Positions 46,613 to 55,928 are shown, numbered from the stretch's first letter. The stretch is 64,000 nucleotides of DNA from Chitinophagaceae bacterium (GCA_947488765.1 CANLAE010000006.1:1-64000), one strand, 5' to 3'. Numbers and translations: made by a program. Notes: generated from the letters alone by a model not told the origin.

Positions 46613-46639
46613 CGAAAAAAAACGCATCTTTGATGCGTT
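46613..46639 (-). terminator. Intrinsic terminator between rplO and secY
   Basis: Minus strand: AACGCATC-AAA-GATGCGTT, a perfect 8-bp stem, followed directly by a run of T. It starts 17 bases after the rplO stop and lies entirely before the secY start, so it should act as a partial terminator inside the operon. Confidence 0.85.
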
Positions 46640-46656
46640 GTGCAAGTTAAGCGAAA

Positions 46657-47106
46657 TTATTTGATAATTTCAACAGAACCTCCTAGCGCTTCGATAGCCA
46701 ATTTAGCTTTCTCGCTGATAGCATTTACTTTGAAATTAAGTTTCGTTTTAATTTCGCCTGTAGCTAATATTTTTACTTTATCTGTGCGACTGATCAAGCC
46801 GTTTACATACAAATTTTCTAATGAAAATTCAGGTAAAGCATACTTTTCTTGAAGCTGTTCAATTTGACCTAAATTAAACACTTTGTATTCAATGCGGTTA
46901 ATATTTTTAAACCCACGTTTAGGAACTCTACGCTGAAGTGGCATCTGACCACCTTCAAAAGCGTTTTTACGAGAATAACCTGCACGGCTTTGACCACCCT
47001 TGTTACCTTGTGTTGATGTACCACCTTTACCAGATGCTTCACCACGACCAATTCTCTTTTCCTTATGTGTAGATCCTTCGGCCGGTTTTAGATTGTGTAG
47101 TTTCAT
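46657..47106 (-). CDS. rplO: 50S ribosomal protein L15
   Basis: Late-assembling 23S-binding protein of the large subunit. The 149-residue product shows the typical glycine- and arginine-rich N-terminal arm (RIGRGEASGKGGTSTQGNKG and the FEGGQMPLQRRVPKRGF segment) and the globular C-terminus ending SEKAKLAIEALGGSVEII. Two hairpins at 47131-47192 separate it from rpmD, and a terminator follows it before secY, so expression around this gene seems adjustable. Confidence 0.96.
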   Translation of the reverse strand: MKLHNLKPAEGSTHKEKRIGRGEASGKGGTSTQGNKGGQSRAGYSRKNAFEGGQMPLQRRVPKRGFKNINRIEYKVFNLGQIEQLQEKYALPEFSLENLYVNGLISRTDKVKILATGEIKTKLNFKVNAISEKAKLAIEALGGSVEIIK

Positions 47107-47130
47107 GTTACTTTTTGATTTTGAACTTAC

Positions 47131-47192
47131 GGGGAATCACCCCTCGCAAATATTAAAAATATAAATCCAACACTTAAAGATAAGTATTGGAT
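47131..47192 (-). other. Two hairpins between rpmD and rplO
   Basis: GGGGAATCACCCC (47131-47143) forms a 4-bp G/C stem, and 47165-47192 forms a stem of ATCCAA and ACTTA arms with one mismatch around AAGA. Neither is followed by a T-run, so they are more likely processing or regulatory structures than terminators. Confidence 0.4.
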
Positions 47193-47199
47193 AAATTGA

Positions 47200-47382
47200 T
47201 TAAGCTAATTCTTCCACTTTTACTAAATGGCTTACTTTATTAACCATTCCTAAAATTTGTGGTGTTGCAATCACTTCTCTTGATGCATTCATTTTTTTCA
47301 AACCAAGTGCAATTAAAGTTTGCTTTTGACGCTCACTTCTATCAATTCCACTTTTAATTTGAGTAATTTTAATCTTCTTCAT
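47200..47382 (-). CDS. rpmD: 50S ribosomal protein L30
   Basis: Small large-subunit protein, 60 residues. MKKIKITQIKSGIDRSERQK followed by LIALGLKKMNASREV is the normal L30 pattern. The frame extends nine codons upstream (to 47409), but ATG 47382 matches the family start. It sits in the standard spc order rpsE-rpmD-rplO. Confidence 0.95.
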   Translation of the reverse strand: MKKIKITQIKSGIDRSERQKQTLIALGLKKMNASREVIATPQILGMVNKVSHLVKVEELA

Positions 47383-47440
47383 AAAATTCCTTTTAAAAAT
47401 ATAGATCAACTTTAAAATTGAGCTATTAATATTATAAATA

Positions 47441-47962
47441 CTATCCGTTAAATACTTTACTTAACTTGATTGTTCTTGTTTTTGCAATATGAATTGGCTC
47501 TCTTAATGAAGTTAAAGCATTGATAGTAGCTTTAACCACGTTATGTGGATTAGCACTACCCAAACTTTTAGCCAAAACATCTTTAATACCTGCACTTTCT
47601 AATACAGCACGCATACTTCCACCTGCTATCACACCGGCTCCTGGTGCAGCTGGTTTGATTAAAACTTTTGCAGCTCCAGATTTAGAAAGTTGCTCATGAG
47701 GTATTGTACCGTGCATAATAGGAACTTTTACAAGGTTCTTCTTTGCATCTTCAATACCTTTTGTAATTGCTTCTTGTACTTCTTTCGCTTTACCAAGGCC
47801 TTGTCCTACAATACCATTTTCATTTCCTACAACTACAAGTGCAGAAAAAGAGAAAGTACGACCACCTTTAGTAGTTTTAACAACACGATTGATGGCTACA
47901 ACTTTTTCTTTAAGTTCTACGTCGCCACCTGCTTTTACTTTACTATCTATTGATTTAAACAT
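47441..47962 (-). CDS. rpsE: 30S ribosomal protein S5
   Basis: Small-subunit protein near the decoding site that affects accuracy and mRNA unwinding. The 173-residue product has the N-terminal double-stranded RNA-binding-like domain ([39 protein letters not shown]) and the C-terminal domain with [17 protein letters not shown]. Order and length are standard. Confidence 0.97.
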   Translation of the reverse strand: MFKSIDSKVKAGGDVELKEKVVAINRVVKTTKGGRTFSFSALVVVGNENGIVGQGLGKAKEVQEAITKGIEDAKKNLVKVPIMHGTIPHEQLSKSGAAKVLIKPAAPGAGVIAGGSMRAVLESAGIKDVLAKSLGSANPHNVVKATINALTSLREPIHIAKTRTIKLSKVFNG

Positions 47963-47990
47963 TTATCTAACTATTAATAATTGTTAGTGA

Positions 47991-48344
47991 TTAGAATTTC
48001 AATCCGCCTTCTCTTGCACCGTCTGCAACAGCTTTGATTCTTCCATGATATAAGTTACCTCCTCTATCGAAAATTACTGTTGTAAGACCTAATTCAGTTG
48101 CTTTTCTTGCAACAGCAGCTCCAACTAATTTAGACTTTTCAGTCTTAGTAATTTTTTGAGCAGCTATTTCTTTGTCTTTAGAAGATGAAGAAGCTAGTGT
48201 AACACCATTATCATCATCAATTAATTGAGCATAAATCTCAATATTACTTCTAAAAACAGAAAGACGAGGTTTTGTTGCGGTACCTGCAATTTTTTTACGA
48301 ATGCGGTAGCGAATTTTCTGTCTTTGTTCTAATTTAGTATTCAT
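47991..48344 (-). CDS. rplR: 50S ribosomal protein L18
   Basis: Binds 5S rRNA with L5 and brings it to the large subunit. The 117-residue product has the basic N-terminus [38 protein letters not shown] and the C-terminal [20 protein letters not shown]. Position between rplF and rpsE is standard. Confidence 0.97.
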   Translation of the reverse strand: MNTKLEQRQKIRYRIRKKIAGTATKPRLSVFRSNIEIYAQLIDDDNGVTLASSSSKDKEIAAQKITKTEKSKLVGAAVARKATELGLTTVIFDRGGNLYHGRIKAVADGAREGGLKF

Positions 48345-48407
48345 TATTATTCTATTTATACCTTCCGATTCTGCCGGTGGTAAAGTTTACAAATTTGAAA
48401 TTAACTG

Positions 48408-48962
48408 TTATTTACCAGCAGCTTTACCTGCTTTTCTTCTCAATACTTCGCCTACAAATTTAACGCCCTTTCCTTTGTATGGTTCTGGTTTACGTAAGCT
48501 TCTTAACTTAGCTGCAACCTGACCTATTAATTGTTTATCGCTTCCTTCTAAAGTAATAATTGGATTTTTACCTTTTTCAGTTGCAGTTGTAACCTTGATT
48601 TCAGAAGGAACATCAAAAATTATGTTGTGAGAATATCCTAAAGCCAAGTCTAATACATTTCCGGCATTAACTGCTTTAAAACCTACACCCACTAATTCCA
48701 TTTCTTTCTTGTATCCTTCAGTAACACCTTTAACGGTATTATTAATCAATGATCTATATAAACCGTGCATTGCACGATGACGAATTTGATCTGTAGGACG
48801 GGTAATTATTACCTGGGAATCTTTTACTTCTACTGTGATATCTCTATCAATTGTTTCGGTTAGAGTTCCTTTTGGTCCTTTTACAGTTACCACATTAGTT
48901 GGACTTACAGAGACTGTAACTCCATTTGGTATATTAACTGGTTGTTTCCCTATACGTGACAT
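48408..48962 (-). CDS. rplF: 50S ribosomal protein L6
   Basis: Large-subunit protein near the sarcin-ricin loop. The 184-residue product has two repeated domains and the diagnostic start SRIGKQPVNIPNGV and C-terminal PEPYKGKGVKFVGEVLRRKA. It is separated from rpsH by a 118-base gap, the longest in the spc part, which contains a near-perfect palindrome. Confidence 0.97.
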   Translation of the reverse strand: MSRIGKQPVNIPNGVTVSVSPTNVVTVKGPKGTLTETIDRDITVEVKDSQVIITRPTDQIRHRAMHGLYRSLINNTVKGVTEGYKKEMELVGVGFKAVNAGNVLDLALGYSHNIIFDVPSEIKVTTATEKGKNPIITLEGSDKQLIGQVAAKLRSLRKPEPYKGKGVKFVGEVLRRKAGKAAGK

Positions 48963-49052
48963 ATTAAATAATTAATTGTTGTTTCTAAATTTTTTTCTAA
49001 TGAAGTGTTCAGCTTTCGTATAGACAGCTTATATTATCTTCAAGGTTATTCA

Positions 49053-49080
49053 TTATTTATGACAAATTTGTCGTAAATAA
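49053..49080 (-). other. 28-base near-perfect palindrome directly after rpsH
   Basis: TTATTTAT and ATAAATAA-like arms around GACAAATTTGTC, symmetrical over 28 bases with a single mismatched pair. It abuts the rpsH stop codon and is followed by more AT-rich sequence, not by a clean T-run. Confidence 0.5.
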
Positions 49081-49479
49081 CTAGCTGATGTAACATAAAA
49101 CTTCACCACCCACATTCTGAGCTTTTGCCTGCTTATCAGTTAAAACTCCTTTAGAAGTACTAATGATTGCAACCCCTAAACCGTTTATTACTCTTTTGAT
49201 TTCTGTAGGTTTCGAATAAGCCCTTAGACCCGGACGACTAACTCTTTCTAGAGAGCGTATTGCAGGAAGTTTTGTAATAGCATCATATTTTAAAGCTATT
49301 TTGATAAGACCTTGTTTATTGTCTTCTTCAAATTTGAACTTTAAGATATAACCTTGTTCGTACAAAATTTCTGTAATTCTCTTCTTCAAATTTGAAGCTG
49401 GAATTTCAACAATTCTATGTCCCGCCATTTGAGCGTTACGTACCCTTGTTAAATAATCTGCTATAGGATCAGTTACCAT
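49081..49479 (-). CDS. rpsH: 30S ribosomal protein S8
   Basis: Early-assembling 16S-binding protein, and in E. coli the autoregulator of the spc operon. The 132-residue product begins VTDPIADYLTRVRNAQMAGH and ends with the conserved GLGVAIISTSKGVLTDKQA and GGEVLCYIS. Length and sequence are standard. Confidence 0.97.
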   Translation of the reverse strand: MVTDPIADYLTRVRNAQMAGHRIVEIPASNLKKRITEILYEQGYILKFKFEEDNKQGLIKIALKYDAITKLPAIRSLERVSRPGLRAYSKPTEIKRVINGLGVAIISTSKGVLTDKQAKAQNVGGEVLCYIS

Positions 49480-49550
49480 ATTATTTATATTAATTCAGTT
49501 CTTAAAAATTGTTTCTATTCATCCTCTTACTGAGGAAGTTATAGTAAATA

Positions 49551-49820
49551 TTACCAACTTGCTTTTTTAACACCCGGAATTTTTCCATTGAGTGCCATAT
49601 CTCTAAACATTATTCTTGATAAACCAAAGTATCTCATATAACCTTTAGGACGACCTGTTAATTGGCAACGATTTTTTAAACGAACAGGAGAAGCATTTTT
49701 AGGAAGTTTATCCAGAGCTTCATAATCACCTGCCGCTTTTAAAGCTGCTCTTTTAACAGCAAATTTTGCAACAAGTGCCTCTCGTTTAGCCTGACGGGCA
49801 ATGATGGATTTTTTTGCCAT
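49551..49820 (-). CDS. rpsN: 30S ribosomal protein S14
   Basis: The 89-residue product is the long, zinc-free form of S14: it contains only one cysteine ([20 protein letters not shown]) and lacks the CxxC pairs of the short zinc form. The N-terminal [19 protein letters not shown] and C-terminal [17 protein letters not shown] are typical. Order rplE-rpsN-rpsH is standard. Confidence 0.97.
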   Translation of the reverse strand: MAKKSIIARQAKREALVAKFAVKRAALKAAGDYEALDKLPKNASPVRLKNRCQLTGRPKGYMRYFGLSRIMFRDMALNGKIPGVKKASW

Positions 49821-49880
49821 GTAATTTTAAATTTCAGTTTAAGATTTAATTTCAGAATTTATAATCCTGATATCGTATAA

Positions 49881-50456
49881 TTAATTTAATTCTTTTTTTG
49901 CTCCTTTAAAAGGCATTCCTAATTCTTTCAATAATTCGAATGCTTCTTCATTTGTTCCAGCTGTGGTTACAAATGTAATATCCATACCAGTAATTTTATT
50001 TACTTTATCGATGTCAATTTCAGGAAAAATAATTTGTTCTGTAACACCTAATGTGTAATTACCTCTTCCGTCAAATGCTTTGTCACTAATACCTTTGAAG
50101 TCACGTACACGTGGTAAGGCTACTGATACCAAACGATCTAGAAATTCATACATTTTTTCACCACGTAAAGTAACTCTTGCTCCAATTGGCATTCCTTTAC
50201 GTAATTTGAAGTTAGAAATATCTTTTTTACTCGTTGTTGCAACTGCTTTTTGACCAGTGATCTGTTCTAATTCACCGATAGTAACATCAATTAATTTTTT
50301 ATCATTAACTGCACCGTTTACACCACGATTGATACAGATTTTTTCAAGCTTAGGAGCTTGCATAACCGTTTTGTATGAAAACTTTTTCATTAATGCAGGT
50401 ACAACTTCGTTCTTGTACTTATCTGCTAAACGTGGAGAATATTTAATCGTACTCAT
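49881..50456 (-). CDS. rplE: 50S ribosomal protein L5
   Basis: Binds 5S rRNA and contacts the 30S subunit and P-site tRNA. The 191-residue product starts at [18 protein letters not shown]; the frame is open 12 codons further to 50492, but that part has no family match. [20 protein letters not shown] and [19 protein letters not shown] are hallmark segments. Confidence 0.96.
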   Translation of the reverse strand: MSTIKYSPRLADKYKNEVVPALMKKFSYKTVMQAPKLEKICINRGVNGAVNDKKLIDVTIGELEQITGQKAVATTSKKDISNFKLRKGMPIGARVTLRGEKMYEFLDRLVSVALPRVRDFKGISDKAFDGRGNYTLGVTEQIIFPEIDIDKVNKITGMDITFVTTAGTNEEAFELLKELGMPFKGAKKELN

Positions 50457-50504
50457 AAATCTATTGTTTGTGCTCCGTATGTGATGGAGCAAAATTCATT
50501 AATA

Positions 50505-50843
50505 TTACTTAATTGCTTCACCTGACTTTTTAGAAACTCTTACAAGTTTGCCGTTTTCTCTCGTACGTTTTACTTTTGTAGGTGCAGAAACTTTCGCATC
50601 CCAAAGCATTACGTTACTTATATTGATTGAAGCCTCAACTTTCACAATACCACCTTTGGTGTTTTGTGCAGATGGTTTTGTATGTTTTGTAGCAATTGCA
50701 ACACCTTCAACTATTACTCTGCCTTTATCTACAATAACTTCTAAAACTTTACGTGGTTTCTTTAAGTCTTTATCATCACCGGCAATAACAACAACGTTGT
50801 CGCCTTTTTTGATGTTGAACTTTGGTTTGAATCTTGTACTCAT
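50505..50843 (-). CDS. rplX: 50S ribosomal protein L24
   Basis: One of the two assembly initiators of the large subunit. The 112-residue product has the KOW motif (NIKKGDNVVVIAGDDKD) and the family segment VIVEGVAIATKHTKPS followed by GGIVKVEASINISNVML. The basic C-terminal tail ends with SKKSGEAIK. Confidence 0.97.
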   Translation of the reverse strand: MSTRFKPKFNIKKGDNVVVIAGDDKDLKKPRKVLEVIVDKGRVIVEGVAIATKHTKPSAQNTKGGIVKVEASINISNVMLWDAKVSAPTKVKRTRENGKLVRVSKKSGEAIK

Positions 50844-50924
50844 TGTTTATACTTAATGCTATTTTGTAGCTTTAAATTATTTTTAATAACTCAAGGTGTG
50901 TAACCTATGAGTGTGTTTTTGTAA

Positions 50925-51293
50925 TTAAAGAACTTCAGGTGCTAAAGAAATGATTTTCATGTATCCTTTATCACGTAATTCACGGGCTACTGGCCCAAAT
51001 ATACGTGTACCTCTTGGATCATCAGAATTATTCAACAAAACGACCGCATTGTCATCAAATCTGATGTAAGAACCATCTTTTCGACGTAACTTGTTTTTAG
51101 TTCGAACAATAACAGCTTTTGATACAGTACCTTTTTTGATACCACCAGCAGGGATTGCCGATTTAACGGTAACAACAATTTTATCACCAATCTTAGCATA
51201 ATCTTGTCCGCTATTTCCCAATACTTTTATACAAAGTACTTCTTTTGCGCCGCTATTATCAGCTACATTGAGCCTACTTTCTTGCTGAATCAT
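50925..51293 (-). CDS. rplN: 50S ribosomal protein L14
   Basis: Large-subunit protein at the bridge to 16S rRNA and the target of the silencing factor RsfS. The 122-residue product starts [20 protein letters not shown] and ends with [20 protein letters not shown], all highly conserved. Length is standard. Confidence 0.98.
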   Translation of the reverse strand: MIQQESRLNVADNSGAKEVLCIKVLGNSGQDYAKIGDKIVVTVKSAIPAGGIKKGTVSKAVIVRTKNKLRRKDGSYIRFDDNAVVLLNNSDDPRGTRIFGPVARELRDKGYMKIISLAPEVL

Positions 51294-51374
51294 CTTTTTT
51301 AATTTTTAGAATTGTAAATTCAATTGTTTGATTAAGAAATGAATCTTATTGATACAATTAAATCTTAACTAGTT

Positions 51375-51641
51375 TTATTTAGCTTTTTCTACTACTTCTA
51401 CCAGTCTCCAACGCTTAGTTTTACTAAGTGGTCTTGTTTCCATAATTTTCACTATGTCTCCAATTGTACACTCGTCTTTTTCATCGTGTGCATGGAATTT
51501 GGTAGTTTTCTTTACGAACTTACCATAGATAGGGTGTTTAACTTTTCTTTCAACCGCAACTGTTACAGTTTTGGTCATCTTATTACTAGTAACAACACCG
51601 GTTCTAGTTTTACGTAAATTTCTTTCAACCATTGTATTCAT
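51375..51641 (-). CDS. rpsQ: 30S ribosomal protein S17
   Basis: Early 16S-binding protein. The 88-residue product reads [17 protein letters not shown] and carries the OB-fold segments [18 protein letters not shown] and [18 protein letters not shown]. The frame runs 13 codons further (to 51680), but those codons are made from a tandem octamer repeat that lies immediately before ATG 51641; M51632 is a second candidate. The repeat may influence initiation. Confidence 0.95.
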   Translation of the reverse strand: MNTMVERNLRKTRTGVVTSNKMTKTVTVAVERKVKHPIYGKFVKKTTKFHAHDEKDECTIGDIVKIMETRPLSKTKRWRLVEVVEKAK

Positions 51642-51673
51642 TTTGATAATTTGATAATTCGATAATTTGATAA
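51642..51673 (-). repeat. Four tandem octamers just before the rpsQ start codon
   Basis: Minus strand TTATCAAA, four copies in a row (one with a single base change, TTATCGAA), ending directly at the ATG. It occupies the ribosome-binding region of rpsQ, with the rpmC stop at 51722 upstream. Confidence 0.75.
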
Positions 51674-51721
51674 TGCTCATTTGATGAAGGCATGAACAAG
51701 TTATCTCTTAATCGCATTTGA

Positions 51722-51931
51722 TTATGCCAATGCTCTTTTTTCTAATTCAGTTTTTAAACGTGCAATATCTTTTCTAACCTCACGTATTACCATTGGATTT
51801 TCTAATGGTGAAATAGCATGTGCGAATTCCAACTTTTTTAAACGAAGCGAATCCTCAGAGATACGTGCTTTTAGGTCACTCACGTTTAAGTCTTTTAACC
51901 CTTTATTAAAATCAAACTTTTTATTTGCCAT
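51722..51931 (-). CDS. rpmC: 50S ribosomal protein L29
   Basis: Two-helix protein near the peptide exit tunnel. The 69-residue product starts MANKKFDFNKGLKDLNV; the helix LKARISEDSLRLKKLEFAHA and the conserved NPMVIREVRKDIARLKTEL are diagnostic. It is slightly longer at the N-terminus than E. coli L29. A GTG one codon upstream is also open. Confidence 0.96.
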   Translation of the reverse strand: MANKKFDFNKGLKDLNVSDLKARISEDSLRLKKLEFAHAISPLENPMVIREVRKDIARLKTELEKRALA

Positions 51932-51949
51932 CACAATTGTGTTTTAAAA

Positions 51950-52369
51950 TTATGCTTGTAAATCTCTTCTTACAACAAATTTTGTTTTTATTGGTAATTT
52001 TTGTGCTGCTAAGCCCATTGCTTCTTTTGCAGTAGCTTCTGTAACTCCATCGCATTCAAAAATGATACGTCCTGGTTCAACTACTGCTGCCCAAAACTCT
52101 GGGTTACCTTTACCTTTACCCATCCTTACTTCTGCAGGTTTACGTGTAATGATTTTATCAGGAAATATACGGATCCATACATTACCTTCTCTTTTCATAG
52201 CACGTGTCATACTCTGACGAGCTGCTTCAATTTGTCTGTTTGTTAACCAGATTGGTTCTAGTGCTTTTAGGGCAAATGAACCAAAAGATATAGCGGTACC
52301 ACGCTTCGCTACTTCGCGAATGCGACCCTTTTGTTGTTTCCTGTGTTTACTTCTTTTCGGCTGTAACAT
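51950..52369 (-). CDS. rplP: 50S ribosomal protein L16
   Basis: Organises the aminoacyl-tRNA site of the large subunit. The 139-residue product starts [20 protein letters not shown] and contains [40 protein letters not shown] and [20 protein letters not shown], all canonical. Confidence 0.97.
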   Translation of the reverse strand: MLQPKRSKHRKQQKGRIREVAKRGTAISFGSFALKALEPIWLTNRQIEAARQSMTRAMKREGNVWIRIFPDKIITRKPAEVRMGKGKGNPEFWAAVVEPGRIIFECDGVTEATAKEAMGLAAQKLPIKTKFVVRRDLQA

Positions 52370-52449
52370 CTTTTATTTAATTTGATAATGTAAAAGTACT
52401 AATACAGATATTTTTGATATTAGCATTTTACACATTGGCTAATTGCAAA

Positions 52450-53238
52450 TTAGTTTCTTCCTCTACCTCCACCACCTCTTGTGTCTCTACCACCACCTCC
52501 ACCACCGCGTCTGTCATCTCTTCTATCAGTTCCACCACGTCTTTCTTCTCTTCTTTCCATAGCTCCTTCAGGTTTTCCACTGATGATATTTGGATTTAAA
52601 TCACGTTTTCCTAATACTTCACCTTTACAAATCCAAACCTTAATACCAATTTTTCCGTAAACAGTTTGCGCAAAAACATTTGCATAATCTATGTCCATAC
52701 GGAAAGTATGTAATGGAGTTCTACCTTGTTTAAATTCTTCGCTACGAGCAATCTCAGCGCCAGCCAAACGTCCGCTTAACTTTACTTTGATACCCTCGGC
52801 ACCCATACGTAATGTAGAAGCAATCGACATTTTCGTAGCTCTTTTGAAGTTAATTCTATTTTCGATTTGACGAGCAATAGTATCACCAACAATTTGAGCA
52901 TCCAGCTCAGGACGACGTATTTCTAAAATATTAATTTGTACATCTTCATTAGAAGTTAGTTTCTTTAACTCCTCTTTAATACGATCAACCTCGCCACCAC
53001 CTTTACCTATGATGATACCTGGCTTACTTGTATGTATTGTTACAATTAACTTACCTAAAGTACGTTCGATAACGATACGTGCAATACCACCTTTGCTTAT
53101 ACGAGCAAGCAAGTAAGTACGTATTTTGTGATCTTCAATTAACTTACCGGCATAGTCTTTTTTGCTAGCGTACCAGTTACTTTCCCATCCGCGGATGATA
53201 CCTAACCTGTTACCAATTGGATTTGCTTTCTGACCCAT
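52450..53238 (-). CDS. rpsC: 30S ribosomal protein S3 with an Arg/Gly-rich tail
   Basis: Part of the mRNA entry tunnel and helicase of the small subunit. The 262-residue product has the KH domain ([20 protein letters not shown]) and the canonical C-terminal domain ending [12 protein letters not shown]. Beyond that, about 50 residues are added, mostly [18 protein letters not shown] and glycine/arginine repeats of RGG type ending [10 protein letters not shown]. coli S3 ends with a shorter basic tail. The extension may bind rRNA or mRNA, but that is inference. Confidence 0.97.
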   Translation of the reverse strand: MGQKANPIGNRLGIIRGWESNWYASKKDYAGKLIEDHKIRTYLLARISKGGIARIVIERTLGKLIVTIHTSKPGIIIGKGGGEVDRIKEELKKLTSNEDVQINILEIRRPELDAQIVGDTIARQIENRINFKRATKMSIASTLRMGAEGIKVKLSGRLAGAEIARSEEFKQGRTPLHTFRMDIDYANVFAQTVYGKIGIKVWICKGEVLGKRDLNPNIISGKPEGAMERREERRGGTDRRDDRRGGGGGGRDTRGGGGRGRN

Positions 53239-53284
53239 AGTTTTATTTTATTTCCAATATTCATCCCAAATCTGGGAAATATTA

Positions 53285-53632
53285 TTATTTGGTTTTTGTG
53301 TCAACTATTATTGTTACATGATTGCTACGCTTACGAATTCTATAGCCACGACCTTGAGGAGCAGGTTTCATACGCTTAAGTACTCTACCACCATCTACAA
53401 AAACCGTTTTAACTATAAGATTGCTGTCAGCCGCACTTGATCCTTCATTTTTTTGCTCCCAATTATTAATGGCACTTTTCAACAACTTAGCTAAGGGAGT
53501 AGCATTGTGTTGTGGATGAAATTCCAAAATAGCCATTGCTTTTTCTACTTCCATCCCCCTGATAACATCAGCAAGTAAACGCATTTTGCGTGGACCTGTA
53601 GGATAATTATTTAATTTAGCTAATGCTTCCAT
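53285..53632 (-). CDS. rplV: 50S ribosomal protein L22
   Basis: Lines the nascent peptide exit tunnel with its long beta-hairpin loop. The 115-residue product has the start [20 protein letters not shown], and the hairpin loop segment [20 protein letters not shown] with the conserved family sequence. Length is standard. The order rpsS-rplV-rpsC is canonical. Confidence 0.97.
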   Translation of the reverse strand: MEALAKLNNYPTGPRKMRLLADVIRGMEVEKAMAILEFHPQHNATPLAKLLKSAINNWEQKNEGSSAADSNLIVKTVFVDGGRVLKRMKPAPQGRGYRIRKRSNHVTIIVDTKTK

Positions 53633-53700
53633 TTTTATTTTATTATTAGTAATTATTTTTGAAAATTGATTTGTTGTAGTTCAAGTTTCAAAATATCAAC

Positions 53701-53970
53701 TTATTGTTTAGAACCTGAGTGACCTCTAAAATTTCTTGTTGGAGAAAATTCTCCTAATTTATGACCAACCATGAATTCAGTAACATAAACCGGAATAAAC
53801 TTATTTCCATTATGAACTGCAAAAGTGTGTCCAACAAAGTCAGGAGTAATTGTACTACGACGGCTCCATGTTTTGATAACACCTTTTTTAGCTTTTGGAT
53901 CATTCATTGCTACAACTTTAGCATCTAAATTTGCATCAATGTAAGGTCCTTTTTTAATTGAACGAGGCAT
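53701..53970 (-). CDS. rpsS: 30S ribosomal protein S19
   Basis: Small-subunit head protein that contacts the A-site tRNA region. The 89-residue product begins [20 protein letters not shown] and contains [20 protein letters not shown] and [17 protein letters not shown], all family hallmarks. Confidence 0.98.
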   Translation of the reverse strand: MPRSIKKGPYIDANLDAKVVAMNDPKAKKGVIKTWSRRSTITPDFVGHTFAVHNGNKFIPVYVTEFMVGHKLGEFSPTRNFRGHSGSKQ

Positions 53971-54028
53971 ATTTTTTTATTTAGCTTGTTTATTTTTTTC
54001 TTTTAGAAAATATTTTAACAATAAGAAA

Positions 54029-54868
54029 TTACTTAGTTAATTTTTTTCCATCACGACGTTGAATAATCAATTTGTCGCTTCCTTTTCCTCTTGTTCTTGT
54101 CTTCTCTCCTTTTGCATACTTACCTGTTCTACTTCTTGGATGACCTCCACTTGCTCTACCTTCACCACCACCCATCGGATGATCTACTGGATTCATAGCA
54201 ACACCTCTTACACGTGGACGTATACCTTTAAGGCGATTTGTTCCAGCTTTACCAGCAGTTTCTAAGTTATGATCTCCATTAGAAACAACACCAACTGTAG
54301 CAAAACAATTAATCAATACTTTTCTTAACTCACCACTAGGCATTTTAAGAACTGCATACTTCTCTTCTTTATTCGCTAACTGTGCTGAAGTACCTGCACT
54401 ACGGATTAATTTACCACCTTGTCCTGGCTGCATTTCAATATTATGGATAACAGTACCTAATGGTATATTTTTCATTTGAAGTGCGTTACCAATTTCAGGT
54501 GCAACACTATTTCCACTCATTACCTTAGCGCCCACTTGTAGACCCTGAGGTGCAATGATATATCTCTTTTCTCCATCAGCATAAATTAATAATGCGATGA
54601 ATGCAGTGCGATTAGGATCATATTGGATAGAATCAACAGTAGCTTCGATTTCAAACTTATTACGTTTGAAATCAATAATACGGTATTGTTTTTTATGACC
54701 TCCACCGATATATCTCATCGATCTGCGACCTTGAGAGTTACGTCCACCAGTTTTTTTGATGGGCTCTAACAAACTTTTTTCTGGAGTGTTAGTTGTAATC
54801 TCAGCATACGCATTACCAATTTTCCATCTTGTACCGGCGGTCATTGGTTTGTACTTCTTTAATGCCAT
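54029..54868 (-). CDS. rplB: 50S ribosomal protein L2
   Basis: Needed for peptidyl transfer and subunit joining. The 279-residue product has [17 protein letters not shown] in the OB-like N-terminal domain and the C-terminal [18 protein letters not shown] with the functionally important histidine. Length is standard. It lies between rplW and rpsS as in the canonical S10 operon. Confidence 0.98.
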   Translation of the reverse strand: MALKKYKPMTAGTRWKIGNAYAEITTNTPEKSLLEPIKKTGGRNSQGRRSMRYIGGGHKKQYRIIDFKRNKFEIEATVDSIQYDPNRTAFIALLIYADGEKRYIIAPQGLQVGAKVMSGNSVAPEIGNALQMKNIPLGTVIHNIEMQPGQGGKLIRSAGTSAQLANKEEKYAVLKMPSGELRKVLINCFATVGVVSNGDHNLETAGKAGTNRLKGIRPRVRGVAMNPVDHPMGGGEGRASGGHPRSRTGKYAKGEKTRTRGKGSDKLIIQRRDGKKLTK

Positions 54869-54944
54869 TTTTTTAACTTTTATGCGAAATTTTCAGCTTC
54901 GCTTACTATAATGATTTTTTTAATTCACAACTTTTGAAGAGATC

Positions 54945-55244
54945 CTAAATATTTGCGTACAAATCTATAGATTCTCCTACTGCAACAGTAACGAAAGCTT
55001 TCTTATAAGACGGCTTAGCCCCTTTTATATATCCGGCTTTGGTATAACGCGTTTTATTTTTACCTGGAGCAACTGCAGTGTTTACTGTAGTTACTGTAAC
55101 TCCGTAAAAATCTTCAATTGCTTTTTTAATCTCTAATTTGTTAGCCTTTTTGTTTACTCTGAATGCATAGCAACGAAGTTTTTCTTGTTGCTTATTTGCT
55201 TTTTCAGTTAAAATTGGCTTTACTAATACTTCTGTAAGTTTCAT
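54945..55244 (-). CDS. rplW: 50S ribosomal protein L23
   Basis: Docking site for trigger factor and signal recognition particle at the exit tunnel. The 99-residue product has VLVKPILTEKANKQQEKL and the family segment FRVNKKANKLEIKKAIEDFY, with GVTVTTVNTAVAPGKNKTRY as the extended loop. Order is canonical. Confidence 0.97.
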   Translation of the reverse strand: MKLTEVLVKPILTEKANKQQEKLRCYAFRVNKKANKLEIKKAIEDFYGVTVTTVNTAVAPGKNKTRYTKAGYIKGAKPSYKKAFVTVAVGESIDLYANI

Positions 55245-55271
55245 TTTATATAAGTTGAAACGTGTTCTTAA

Positions 55272-55907
55272 TTATGCTTCGGTGATTTCGTTTTCTGCGA
55301 ATATTTTTGCTGCATTCTCGGTTAAAACCAATACATCAGCATTTACAATTTCGTACGTGTTGATATCAGCCAACAAAGTACTTGTTACATTTGGTACATT
55401 ACGAGTACTTAAATAAACATTGTCATTATATTCAGGTAATACGAAAATAGTTTTCTTATTTGCTATGTTTAATGCCCCCATTACAGTAACCAACTCTTTG
55501 GTTTTTGGTGTTTCCATTGTGATATCCTCAACAATAAGAATTGCATTTTCTTTAGCTTTATAACTTAGTGCAGATATTTTTGCTAAGTCTTTAACCTTAC
55601 GGTTTAATTTGATATCATAACCATGTGGTTTTGGTCCAAAGATTGTACCACCACCTTTGTATAGAGGATTACGAATGTTACCTTTTCTAGCGCCACCTGT
55701 ACCTTTTTGTTTGTGAAGTTTACGGCTTGCACCTTGAACTTCAGCACGAGTTTTTACTTTGTGTGTACCTTGACGTTGAGCACCCATGTATTGCTTTACA
55801 GCTAAATAAATAACATGATCATTTGGCTCAATACCAAAAACTTCTTCGGGTAATTCAACTGTTCTTCCAGTTTTTTTCCCTTGTATATTTAAAACATCTA
55901 CTTGCAT
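55272..55907 (-). CDS. rplD: 50S ribosomal protein L4
   Basis: Large-subunit protein with a loop reaching the exit tunnel; in E. coli it also autoregulates the S10 operon. The 211-residue product has the internal loop HKVKTRAEVQGASRKLHKQK followed by GTGGARKGNIRNPLYKGGG, typical of bacterial L4. It sits 21 bases after rplC. It is a natural candidate to bind the leader before rplC (56547-56861). Confidence 0.97.
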   Translation of the reverse strand: MQVDVLNIQGKKTGRTVELPEEVFGIEPNDHVIYLAVKQYMGAQRQGTHKVKTRAEVQGASRKLHKQKGTGGARKGNIRNPLYKGGGTIFGPKPHGYDIKLNRKVKDLAKISALSYKAKENAILIVEDITMETPKTKELVTVMGALNIANKKTIFVLPEYNDNVYLSTRNVPNVTSTLLADINTYEIVNADVLVLTENAAKIFAENEITEA

Positions 55908-55928
55908 CTGAATTTAATTAAAATGTGA

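Noticed and set aside
49551-49820. Loss of the zinc site in S14
   Set aside because: The absence of CxxC pairs is normal for the long, zinc-independent form and not a defect.
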